This document shows, piece after piece, positions 35,157-45,664 of a stretch of DNA of 64,000 nt (position 1 is the first letter of the stretch; every line of letters begins with the position of its first letter). The position numbers and the translations under genes are program-made. Location: assembly GCA_964007475.1 (NCBI GenBank), contig OZ023274.1:79929303-79993302 (forward strand), given 5' to 3'. The stretch is from Hybos culiciformis. Taxonomy: Eukaryota > Arthropoda > Insecta > Diptera > Hybotidae. Below the pieces are notes generated by a model that saw only the letters and a list, made by a program, of their open reading frames with translations, had not been told where the DNA came from and did no database searches.

Positions 35157-38130
35157 AGCCGTCTTTGTCATAATAAATATTATGCGGTCCTTATGACTGA
35201 AAACAAAAAACAGAAATTTGTTTAATTTAAAAATTATGATACAGGATTGACACACTATTATATTTCTGGATTCATTCATTTTTCTTTAATGTTAAAACAA
35301 AAAAAAAAAGAAAATTTCAAGGAAATCCTGAAACTCTATTGCTTTACATTCTTTGAAATTATATATTTTTTGGCTTACTAATTTAATGAAAATTATTTCG
35401 TTTTTTTTTTTTTTTTTTTGTATTTTAGATGTAGTACAAAAATTCTGTTTTCCTTTACATGAAGATGAAAAATAATGAAATGCCAAGATTTATCTTTAAA
35501 GGAAAATCAAATATAAAAATATATTTTTCCTAAGTTTTTTTTTCTTCTAAAAATAAAAAAAAAAAAAAAACCGAAAAACGCAAAATTTATCCTTATACTT
35601 TTTGATATTACGAAAATATGTATGTGTAATATAGAAGAAAATCTTAAAGATTTCAGGGATGATTGTGGATTTTTGTTTGTTTCTTTTTTTTTTTCTTAAA
35701 GTAATAAAATAAGGATTTTTTCTTTCTATAAAAAAAAAAAAAAAAAAAAAATTAGTAATCAGGTGTTGGGGTAAAAAGAGATATAAATGAGGATTAAATA
35801 TTACTTCTATTTGTTGTATATCTTAATCATATATTGTATTAGAAAGATAATGAGTTCATTAGAGCCTTAAGCATTTTGAATCCTTGATGTCCTTTCAAAA
35901 TATATAACTACTACTTATACTGGTATAAGTATATATATTTTATACAACTTTTTGCCATTTAAATGTAAATTAAATAATAAAAAGAGAATAATACACATTT
36001 TCATCATTGATTGAAAATCCTATAAAGCCTTACCCGATAATTAGAATTTTTTTTAGAAAAAATGATTATTTAAGTTGGGCATGGTTTTTTTAGGTGAAGT
36101 TTTAAGACAGTCCTTTTAGATGTTCAATCTAATTCAATATTCGTTTTTTTCTTTCTCTGCAGAAATATTTTGCTTCATATCAGATTTATCTTTTCATGCG
36201 ATTCATTTACTTTTAAATGCAAGCATTAAATTTTCAATATATCTCTTACCCAAATGGTATATTATGTCCGTTTATTTACGTTCTCATTTCTTTTTTTTTT
36301 TTTCCAACAATTCATCAAAATTTTTTTTAATTAAATTTCCTTATCAAAAAGTTCTTATTTTGAAGTTGTGAAATTTTTTCTTGAAAAAAATTTATTACTT
36401 TTCTCTTGAAATTTTAGTAAATCTCATCCTTTTTATTTTAAAAAATTCAATCACGGGGTGAAATAATCCTTAAAAATTATCGTATTTTTTTTTAGCGTTA
36501 CAGCTTAAAAAAAAAAAAAATTGCCGGGTGTGGTCCTGTAAAACGGTATGCAAAAAAAAAAAATTATAAATTATTTACGACAAGTTGAATAAAAAAAAGT
36601 ATTATTTCGCCAGTTTACATAGAAGGAATGTAAGTTGTGTTAACTTTTAGAATTTTGCTAAAATTTTTCCAAATCCATTTTCCTTCCTAATACTATATAA
36701 ATAACAAAATATTTTTCTGTTCGTTTTATAGCGACGGGCAATCGTACAAAATTTATATGATCATTTAAGAATCATTCACTATTTTGAATGAAAATTTGTG
36801 TTTTGAGATTGAAAACAAATAGTTTAATTTTTGATTTTTAAAAGTAGGTTTGTTGTAATGGTTTTTAACTTTAGTATGTGAAGGAACTAAGAAAAACTAT
36901 TTTTAAGAATTCATCCCACTTTTTCTAAATTTTTTTTTTCCAAATTGTACCCAAAATTTATATAAATTGTGGAATGCAAATATTTAAGAAAAATTTAATG
37001 AAAACAATACTTACACTGGTTGTACGTATTTTAGAAACTTTTTTTTAAAAAAATCTTCATGAAAAAATTAATAATGGAGTGGGTAGATTTATGGAAATTT
37101 CAGTATGAGTTAAAAAATTCATTAAAAGAGGGATTGTATTATATAAACTGAACTGTTCTCCTTACACTATGAGAGTGGATTACGTAATTTATAATTTAGA
37201 ATTTTTTTTCACCATCATAATTTTCCTTGATAACTTTCTTTTTTTTTTTTTCTAATAATGTACAATAAATTTTTGTGGACATAAAGAAAAACTTTCATTT
37301 TTGGATTTGATTTAAGGTTTTAATTTTTTTTTTTTTTTTTAAACAAATTAGAATAAACTTGGTTTCGAAGAAATCTACGTTCTGAGGTCATTGGTACGTC
37401 TCAAAATTGTGTCCAAATACAATATACTTGGTAGGAAATAAATTTCATAAAAGCTGGTGACTAACAGATAACATCGACTATGCAGTGACATAAATTTTTA
37501 AAACATTTTAAGTTTTTTTTATTGTCACACTGTAATTATTCTTATATATCAAAGTAAGCACCTGTATTATTTTTAATTAAACAGCTAATTTGGTTTTATA
37601 CTTAATAGATTTATTTCATAATTTACAAATAAGGTAAATATTATGTCAGTTTTATTGTTAGTGGCTTTTTCTGTACTTGAAATTTTGTCAAATTTTAATG
37701 TTTTCCCAAAATACCACTTTTGAGAAAAACTATTTTGAATTTCCCGTAATTTCAGTTTTTTTTTTTGTATTTTGCTATATCCTGTCGAAAGTAAATTTAT
37801 TACAGAAAAAAAAAAAAAATGAAAACGTATTTATGAAAATTCATTTGGAAAGTGTGTATTTGTCATGTCCAATAAGCATAATTTATTAATAAAAAAAAAA
37901 AATATTACCTATGTTTGTAACTTTTCAGTTTAATTCTATGGTGTTAGGCCGGAAAATGTAATTTTATATGTATACAAATTTTCTAAATACAAATCTTAAT
38001 TAGATTAGGAAAATATAATTGTTTCTCCTTAGTCCAACACAAAAATTTTCTTACTAAAATTTTGTAATTAGCATTATGGCTAATTTCCAATAATTTTTAA
38101 ATGCAGAACTACGAAATTTTTTACAATAGT

Positions 38131-38515
38131 GATAATCTGAATTTTAATTACCTAGGAATTAGTGTAAATAAAGTTAATGATGATTCACAAGATGTAAGAA
38201 GACGTAAAGAAATAAATTCGATTATGAATTTTGGGAAATAATTAGATGAAGACTAGCTAGTAAGAACCAAAAATGCCTTTATAAAAAACGATATGGCTTG
38301 GTCATGTCCACAATCAAAATCAAGGAATATTTCCAAAAGATTATTGAACGACAAATCAGAAAGTAAAAGAAGTTAAGGCAGGTCAAGGAATCGGTGGTTA
38401 AATGGATTAGGAAAAATTAGTCAAACAAATCGGTATCAAATTGGAAGATAAAAGCCGTGAATAGTAAAGAAAGGAGGCTAGCACTAAATCAGATTCAATT
38501 TGGAGCAGGGTTGAT
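38131..38515 (+). pseudogene. Degraded LINE ORF2 C-terminal fragment
   Basis: One frame reads NFNYLGISVN...DDSQDVRRRKEINSIMNF (about 38139-38240), the segment after the RT thumb in many LINEs. After a gap, another frame reads WLGHVHNQNQGIFPKRLLND (from 38294), then a stop, then GRSRNRWLNG, with remnants of the following IGI..W..KA.. segment to about 38510. The WxGHV...P+R+L...GR.R.RW pattern is a hallmark of the C-terminal end of RTE/Jockey-like ORF2 proteins. It is a different family from the element at 181-3385. Stops, frameshifts and a deletion make it an old fossil with no function. Confidence 0.75.
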
Positions 38516-41500
38516 TATATTAAATCAAAATTAAATTGTTCTCTTCAAATTTTCTCTTATTTTTAAAAACCGTGTATCCAGAGTACTTATCTAATCAATA
38601 GTCGTCCTAAGAAAATTAAACAGAAATCTATATATTAACTTTATGCAATAACTTATAACGAATTTTTTTTTTTTTTTTTATTAATTTTTATTTTTATTAC
38701 GAATTCAATATTTTTTACAATTTAGTAGAAATAAAATTAAAAGAAAAAAAAAAAACTAACAAAATATCTTATATATAAAAACTAAATGGCTACATTTGTG
38801 CGCTCTTAGTTTGTTTAAATAATTTGAATATATACTAATTTTATTATAATCTTATTTATCATTTTTTTAACATAATTATGAATTAATTTTTGGAAAAACA
38901 TTTTTTAAAACAAAAAACCAAAATTAGCGATTTTATTTTTTTGTGTAAAATAAAACTTATTCCTAATTGCTTAACCTATCCTTAACCTAATAAACTATAA
39001 CTTATCTAGTTCGAAATAAACTGTGACTCAACTCGTTCTTGGTTCATAGAATACTTATAACGAATTGATCACCTGGTATTTGTTTTAAATTATAAATAAT
39101 TAACAATAATTAGGTAGCTTTTAAACTCAAGTTTCAGCTTTAATTACAAGAAAAAATATTTGCTTTTAAAACCAAAAACATAATAATGATGTATAGTTTT
39201 GGGTAAAAAAGGTTTCAGTTTCTTCCTTTCACTAAAAAAAAAGTAATTAGTCAAACATTTTCGATTATAAAAACAAAAATATTATTATTAAATATTTTTC
39301 ATACAAAAATACAAAAAATTGCTTATTAAAGTTCTAAAATATTGAAAAATTTTATTTCAATTTTTTTTTTTTAATTATTTTGATTAGCATTGTTTGATTA
39401 TTATGATTACCCATATTTTATTATTTTTGCGGACTTTAATAAGGGTTTGGCTTAAATAGTCAATTTTTCATATTTTTTTTTCATGAAAATAAAAAACAAT
39501 TTTTTTTTATTCTGAATAATGATTTTGGGTGTGCTCTCTACCTAATTTCTTACTTTATAAATTAATAAATTTGATTATTTATAAGTTGATTTAGAATAAA
39601 ATACAAAATTTATAAAATGTTTTTTTTTTTTTTTTTGTTCAATATTATTTATTATTATTATTTTTTTTTTTGTATTTATAAAATATTCTTTTAAGGATAG
39701 TGAAATATAAATATAAAAATTTATTTCTTATCAATATTGGCTAATCAATTTTTTTTTTTTATGTATCTGATTTTCACAATGGAAGAAAAAAAAAAGAAAT
39801 TTAATTATGTAGTATGCTAATATTATATATATATAGAAAAAAAATATTAAGCTTTCTCGAAAAGAAAATAATCAAAATTTAGCCAAATGGATCTTTCGTA
39901 GAGTATACCTCTTTGAATTTAGAACTAATACTCGTAGTAATGAAATGATCATCGTTAGATAACCAGGATAGATTTATTGACAAGACAATATTTATCTAAA
40001 ATTAGTAAAAATATTATAATTATGTGTATATTAAAATAAAATAATTGGAAATAGTAACCAGAATAGGATCAGAGTTAATAAAGATGAAAACATTATTGAT
40101 AATTATTGGTGTTTGATTTGGTTTCACTTGTTTAATAGCCAGGCAAATGTGTATTCACTTACAAGTTACAACTTACAAAATATCAAAATCAACAATATAA
40201 TAGTTGCAAATGTTTCGAATTGCGCCTTTTTTATATGCAAATTTTTTCTCTCATTATGCCAACCACATATTAAAATTCCGAAAATATAAAAACTATAATA
40301 TAACAAAATAGTTTTCAGTTAAATAATGACCATTTTGTTAATGCACGCACTTTAATTATTTTAATAGAATTCTTTTGATAGAATTGATTGGAAAAGAAAA
40401 AAAGCGATCGATGATAGATCTCTTTTCTATATTTATACATATATATGTTTTTATTTTTTTTTTTTAAGAATTTAGGGCACGATAAGAGAATTTTAATTTT
40501 TTTTTATAATCAAAGATTTATTTTTTTAAAATTATACTGCGTGCAAAAGTTCAATCAATTTTTATTTATTGTTTTTTCAGCGAAAAAAATAAAAAAAAAA
40601 AAAATTATAATACTTTATATAAAATGCTTGGAACATATTAATTATATTTTTAAAGGACAAGCCAAGCGCAATAATTTAGCCAAACCCAAAAAAAAAAATA
40701 AATAAATTAATTTAAATATTTTTCAATATGAATTTAATGTAAGATTTTAAGGACAATGTTTTGGGAAAATATATATTAATATTTTTGCTAGTTAGCGAAT
40801 CATCCTTTTAGCATATAAAAAGAATAAATTTTTTGACGAATTAGGTTTCTCAAAAACTCTCAATAAAACGACGAACCTTCTAAAATTTAATAACATGTAC
40901 TATATAAAATGAGGATATATAAGGCCGAAGGGAGACACACTTACCCGTGTATACCAAACTTGTCGCGTTTTTTATTTGAGATTAAAAAAAAATCGTTTTA
41001 ATTTCATAATTAGATTAGACTCGGTAATCAGGTTATGACTTAAACAAATCCCTATTATTTTTCAAAATACCTATATAAATTTTGATAGTGTGCGCTTAAG
41101 TAAGATTTATTTTTTGTTAGCTCTTTACTTACATTTTTGCAATTTTTTTTGTAGGTATTTTTTTTTTTTTTTTTGTTAAACAAATCATTAAAAAAAAATT
41201 TTAAGCATGTTGCATTTTAATTCATTCCAAAAAGGATAATTTCTGGTACAAATAACTCGTTTGTCTGGTTTTAACTAAGTATGGAAAAAAATGAGAGATG
41301 ATATTTGTGTTTTAACAAATTTTTATTTTTATTTTTTTTTCAATTTATATTATTCAGATGTAAAGTTCTTTTTACCTAAATATAATATCTTATGTATATA
41401 CATATTATATATAAATAAATTTTTATTTTGTTGAAATATGTATATAATTTGCCTTGGTCACCTGAATTCTTGATAATGTACCTAGACAATCCCTTTTTTT

Positions 41501-43044
41501 TTTTTTTTTAATTTTCAAAGAACAGGTTTTCTTATATTATGTACATTGTATTTTAAACAAAACATTAATAACACATATTTATTTTCTACATCCGAAAGGT
41601 AAAATACAGTGTAAAGCTTATTATTTAAAGAACAATTTCAAAATATCGAATAATTGTCTTTCTTAAATGTTGATAAAGCCATTTTCCGAATAGTGAATTA
41701 TAGTTATTCCAAATATCTTCTGTTTTGAATTGAAGTAGAAGTGATAAGAGCACATTTATTCGAATAAGTAAAAAAACGACTTCGGGAATAGAGTTATAAC
41801 AATAATTTCTTAGGCAACAAAAGAATAAATATGATTTTAAAAACAACCGCACATTCTTTTTTAAGCTCATAATTTGCTTGATCGCACTGAACACAACATA
41901 TAAAGTTTTATACTGCGTTATTGGGGTACAGGAATTAAGATTTTTTTCTTTCAACATAAAAAAAGAAATCTTTAATGTACGTGTTTCCTTATTGCTTAAC
42001 TTTAAAATTTGTGTGAATTAAAAAAAAAAAAAAAAAATGAATAAAATTTTAATTTTTTTTTTTTTTAAGATTGTACAATGGAAGGCAGATTAAAGCCTTT
42101 TTTTTCTGTTTGGTATAGCAGACTTTTACACATATTACGAAACATTTTCAAGGTTAAAAAAGTTAATAAAAAAGAATTATATACCTAACCATATTAATTC
42201 TTAAATGAGAAAAATGTGAATATTTTCTTGTTTTTATTAAAACATGTTCAGATTTATAAATTAGAATTAATATAAAGTTTAGGTACTTTGCTTTAAATTG
42301 GATTTTTTTTTTGTTTAATATATACTATTCTAATTTCTTAATTTCAAATAAAATAAAACTTTTATATATTAATATTAATATTTATGATATTTTTTATGTA
42401 ATAAAAATTAAATTAAATTTAGATTTTTCTAGGCAATTTAAAATGAAGTGAGACCTAAAAACTGTATACATAAAAGAGTTGAGAGTTCATAAGATAAGAG
42501 ATAATTTATTATTATTTCAATATTTATTGATTATGTTTGATGTAATAATATCAATCATGCAGCTAATAAAATTATTTAAAAATATAAGTACAAATATTTA
42601 AAAAAAAAGTATTAAAAAAAACTAAAATTCAACTTTATTCAGATCCTGTTTGATATATTATATTATACTCTAGTTAGAGATTCTGATAAGTTTATTACTA
42701 CTTTCTGTCTTTCTTGTACAAAATTCTTAGAAATTTTTTAATTTTTGCGACTTTATTGAATTTTTTTTTGTATACTTAATGAAGTTTAAGTTTAATTTGC
42801 TACTGTTTTTCGTTGAATTATTGTGTAATACTGTAAGAAATACTGGAGCAGAAATTGGTGGTTATCGTTACACTAAACGTTCACCGATCATATTTTAGTA
42901 TTACATTAAAAGAAGAATTAAACAAACCTCCAAAAATGATATAAATTATAAAATAAAAAATTTTATGAATTTAAATTGTCATCAATATTCGTGGAATAGT
43001 CCAATATTGGAATCAAATGAACAACTGTTTTACACAAATTCCAG

Positions 43045-43124
43045 CCGAGGCGGGAATCGAACCTAGGGACGAATAAGTCGTAGAATATTGAGAATATCAC
43101 TCACTACACTATGACCGATGAGGA
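43045..43124 (-). repeat. tRNA-like sequence, probable SINE head or tRNA pseudogene
   Basis: On the - strand GGTTCGATTCCC (43063-43052) is a perfect RNA polymerase III B box, and GGTCATAGTGTAGTGAG about 50 bases upstream resembles an A box. The spacing fits a tRNA. The T stem and acceptor stem do not pair properly, and no believable anticodon stem forms, so it is not a working tRNA gene. About 100 bases of unrelated AT-rich sequence follow (toward 42960), as expected for a tRNA-derived SINE. No target duplication or second copy was found in the window. Confidence 0.55.
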
Positions 43125-43187
43125 CTATTATACTTTATTAATTTAAAGAGCCTAACTTGAATTTTGGTATAGTCAATGATTTTGGCT

Positions 43188-43315
43188 TGATTAAACAATG
43201 ATATGTTGTTTTAATTTTTATGTTAATCAATTAATTTTTAATTTTAGTCAATCATTATTTTTCACAAGTTTCATGTGGATTGATTAGATTTTACTGTAGT
43301 TATAAAGACTTATTT
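43188..43315 (+). repeat. Dispersed repeat, copy 1
   Basis: GATTAAACAATGATATGTTG followed by TATTTTTCACAAGTTTCATGTGG and a TAGTTATAA segment aligns in the same order with 45271-45410. Confidence 0.55.
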
Positions 43316-44024
43316 CGCATTTGTTATTAAACTAAAAACTACAAAAAGGACATATTTCTAATTATATAATCAAAAGTTAGAATAATTTTTCCATGATAGA
43401 ATTTTTTAATTTTTTTTTTTACATTTTCCTATCGACAAAAGAAAGAAAAACTCACAAAATATTTAATTAAAATGATTTTACATGCAATGTCTGATTTTTT
43501 TTTTTTTGTTCAAAAATACTCTTGTACATTAATAAAGTACAAGTATTTTATGTAAAAAGAATATAATATATGTATAATATAGAAATTTTAAACTAAAGTC
43601 GAAAAAAAAAAATAAAATAACATAAAGCTTAAAAGAAAAAAGAATTTTCATTATTATTATTGATTTTTCTTTCTTTTTATTTTGTGAAATAATTCTTTTA
43701 AAAAAGCAAAAAAAAAAAAAAAAAATTCAAATTGTAATTGTGCAATTTGTTGTTATATTTTCCTTTTTATTTTTTTCTTGCTTAAAAAATTTTCTTATTT
43801 ATTTTTCATTTCCAATTTAAATGAGTGAGAGAGAAAAAATTGAGAAAAAAAAAGAAATGTTTTCCTTTGTAAACATATAGTGCAAATGAAGTAAATATTT
43901 TTCAAATCGACTGCGTCAAATTAGGATTGCTTTCTTCATACAAATAATATTTTTTTTGTAAAGACAAATTTATTGAGCTTTGTAACGAATAAAAAAATAA
44001 TCATTATATCACGATTTATTCTTA

Positions 44025-44032
44025 TTATATAG
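44025..44032. repeat. Left 8-bp target-site duplication of hAT element
   Basis: TTATATAG is repeated exactly at 44519-44526. Confidence 0.75.
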
Positions 44033-44518
44033 CATACTTGGCCAAACTGCGGCTCTCGTTTTTCTTCACTGCGGCTCTAGCCACGTTCGAAATTAAAACA
44101 TCCTCTTTGAAAGAATGCAGCGTGTAAATTGATTTCGATACTTGGTACAACATACTGCTGTGAATCTTTGTATTCAACAATGAAATTTATTAAATCGAAG
44201 CACCGTTCCCAGCTAACAAATAAACATTTAACTGAGCTTATTCGTACGGCACTAATAAGTTATGAGCCAGATTTTCAACGATTCGCGGCCAAGATACAAA
44301 CACATAAAACAACAGCATCTACTAGTAAAGAATGAAAATTTTCTATAAGTATTTTTAATGTATATAAATGTATTTTTTTAAATAAATTATGAATGAAAAT
44401 AAAGATAAATGAAAATGACAGTTTACATATTTAAAACAATTTCTAATAGCGGCTCTCGACAATTAATTCTGATTTTTATAATTTCGGCTCCTGTCCGGAT
44501 AAAGTCTGGCCACCCCTG
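44033..44518 (+). mobile_element. Internally deleted hAT-superfamily DNA transposon
   Basis: A 486-bp element flanked by an exact 8-bp duplication, the size typical of hAT elements. The left terminus is CATACTTGGCCAAACTGCGG; the right, reverse-complemented, is CAGGGGTGGCCAGACTTTAT. Both carry the TGGCCA(A/G)ACT word. GCGGCTCTCG subterminal words recur at about 44049 and 44450. Inside is only the C-terminal end of the transposase (44129-44335), so most of the coding region is gone and the element is non-autonomous. The left terminus has decayed from the CAGNGGTGGCC form. Confidence 0.85.
44129..44335 (+). pseudogene. hAT transposase C-terminal (dimerisation domain) fragment
   Basis: The frame reads ISILGTTYCCESLYSTMKFI, then KSKHRSQLTNKHLTELIRTA and YEPDFQ, ending in TGA at 44333-44335. 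The S.FG(T/S)TY.CE..FS.MK..K...R..LT..HL pattern is the hAT C-terminal dimerisation region, closest to the vertebrate-named GTF2IRD2/ZBED/SCAND3-like transposases. A stop lies just upstream (TAA at about 44125), so no RNase H-like catalytic domain remains. The fragment itself is uninterrupted, suggesting a fairly recent internal deletion. Confidence 0.85.
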
Positions 44519-44526
44519 TTATATAG
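44519..44526. repeat. Right 8-bp target-site duplication of hAT element
   Basis: TTATATAG copy of 44025-44032. Confidence 0.75.
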
Positions 44527-45270
44527 CAATATTCCTGGGTAAGATGCCAAAAACATTATGTAAACAGAAGAACTTACACTATAATATAGGAAAAACGAAG
44601 GGCATTTTCGAATTAAAAAAAAAATATTTTGGTCATAAACTAGCTTCTCGGTTTAAAATCAAGAAGAAAGTTCAAGCTACTTCAGATCTTCAGAGATTCA
44701 GTAGTATCAGATTTTACTGTATACACTACACAGCTACATCGAAAATTTAATAGCTGATTTGAAATTATTTTTTTTTCTCAATATAACATTAAATTAAATA
44801 AAACTATGGAAAAGAAAAGCTCTCGTATTTCAATATTATTGTACATTTTTTTTATCAGGAATTTTTTTTTAAAAATCCTTAATTTTTTTTTTTTTTTTTG
44901 GTGGAATAGAGGGTGAGTGATAAGCAAAAATAAAAGAATTGGAATTTTTTTCTTCTTTTTAATAATATTCATTTTGATTTTAACACATACAATAACAACA
45001 ACAACAGAAAAAAAATTGGTATATATGTATATATTTTATATACATATATATAATACATACTATCTATATATTTATATTCACAAATTCGTTTTTTTTTTTT
45101 TTTGAATCGAAGAAATTGAAGGGTTTCGTCTGACAGTAGCAATTAATATATTATTTTTAGATATTTTTAAAAAAAAATTTTTTCTAATGGAAATGCATAT
45201 AATATTTGAACTTTGTAGAAACTATATAATTGAATAAGTATTTGGTGTATTTGGTGTAATGTTTTATGTT

Positions 45271-45410
45271 TGATTAAGCAATTGTTGTTTGTGAAACAAT
45301 TAAATAAAAATTTTAGGCACACTGAAGCCCGATTAGTAGATTATGATTATTTTTCCCAAGTAACATGTGGATAGATTAGATATTAACTATATAGTTATAA
45401 GTTAATTTCC
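45271..45410 (+). repeat. Dispersed repeat, copy 2
   Basis: GATTAAGCAATTGTTGTTTG, then TATTTTTCCCAAGTAACATGTGG and TAGTTATAAG match 43188-43315 in order and orientation, with substitutions and indels. The copies are about 2.1 kb apart and copy 2 runs straight into the tandem repeat at 45424. Confidence 0.55.
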
Positions 45411-45423
45411 TAGCAATTTCTTT

Positions 45424-45664
45424 ACACGAAAAGAAAATTGCCTTTATAACGACAACTAGTAAAATTTGAACGGAAATGGAAATTCTTAATATATTAAGAA
45501 TGAACTAGCAATTGCTAACACGAAAAGAAAATTGCCTTTATAACGGTAACTAGTAAAATTTGAACGGAATTGGAAATTCTTATTATATTAAGAATGTACT
45601 AGCAAAAGAAAATTGCCTTTATAACGGTAACTAGTAAAATTTAACCGAAATGCAAATTCTTATG
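45424..45664. repeat. Tandem repeat, about 2.7 copies, 94-bp period
   Basis: The word AAAAGAAAATTGCCTTTATA starts at 45429, 45523 and 45604. Copies 1 and 2 are 94 bases apart; copy 3 follows after 81 because 13 bases are missing. Each full unit contains AACTAGTAAAATTTGAACGG and a palindrome AATTCTTA..TA.TATTAAGAAT. Identity between units is high. Confidence 0.85.

Larger units (their letters stand above)
21647..37999 (+). other. Long intron of the BTB gene, first part, no coding sequence recognised
   Basis: After the donor at 21647 I found no exon completing the BTB domain on this strand. The sequence is AT-rich with many homopolymer runs, for example at 24510-24539, 24697-24719, 27968-27983, 28899-28914, 35404-35420 and 35731-35750. 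Microsatellites include GT-rich sequence at 23331-23353, a CGT run at about 27836-27853 and an AAT run at about 35124-35156. A less simple stretch at 28150-29060 (GAAGAAACAACCACCAC, ACAGTACAGTCGTGTG) could be an internal promoter or leader, but this is unsupported. Open frames here are short and low in complexity. Confidence 0.55.

Noticed and set aside
41625..41957. 110-residue open frame on the - strand
   Set aside because: No recognisable domain and hydrophobic low-complexity composition. It cannot be supported as a gene from sequence alone.
43045..43124. A functional tRNA gene
   Set aside because: The B box is good, but the T stem and acceptor stem do not pair and no anticodon arm forms.
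44409..44750. 113-residue open frame on the + strand
   Set aside because: It runs from the hAT 3' end across the target duplication into flanking DNA, so it is not a natural unit.
45424..45664. A CRISPR-like array
   Set aside because: The repeats are contiguous 94-bp tandem units without spacers, in a eukaryotic genome.
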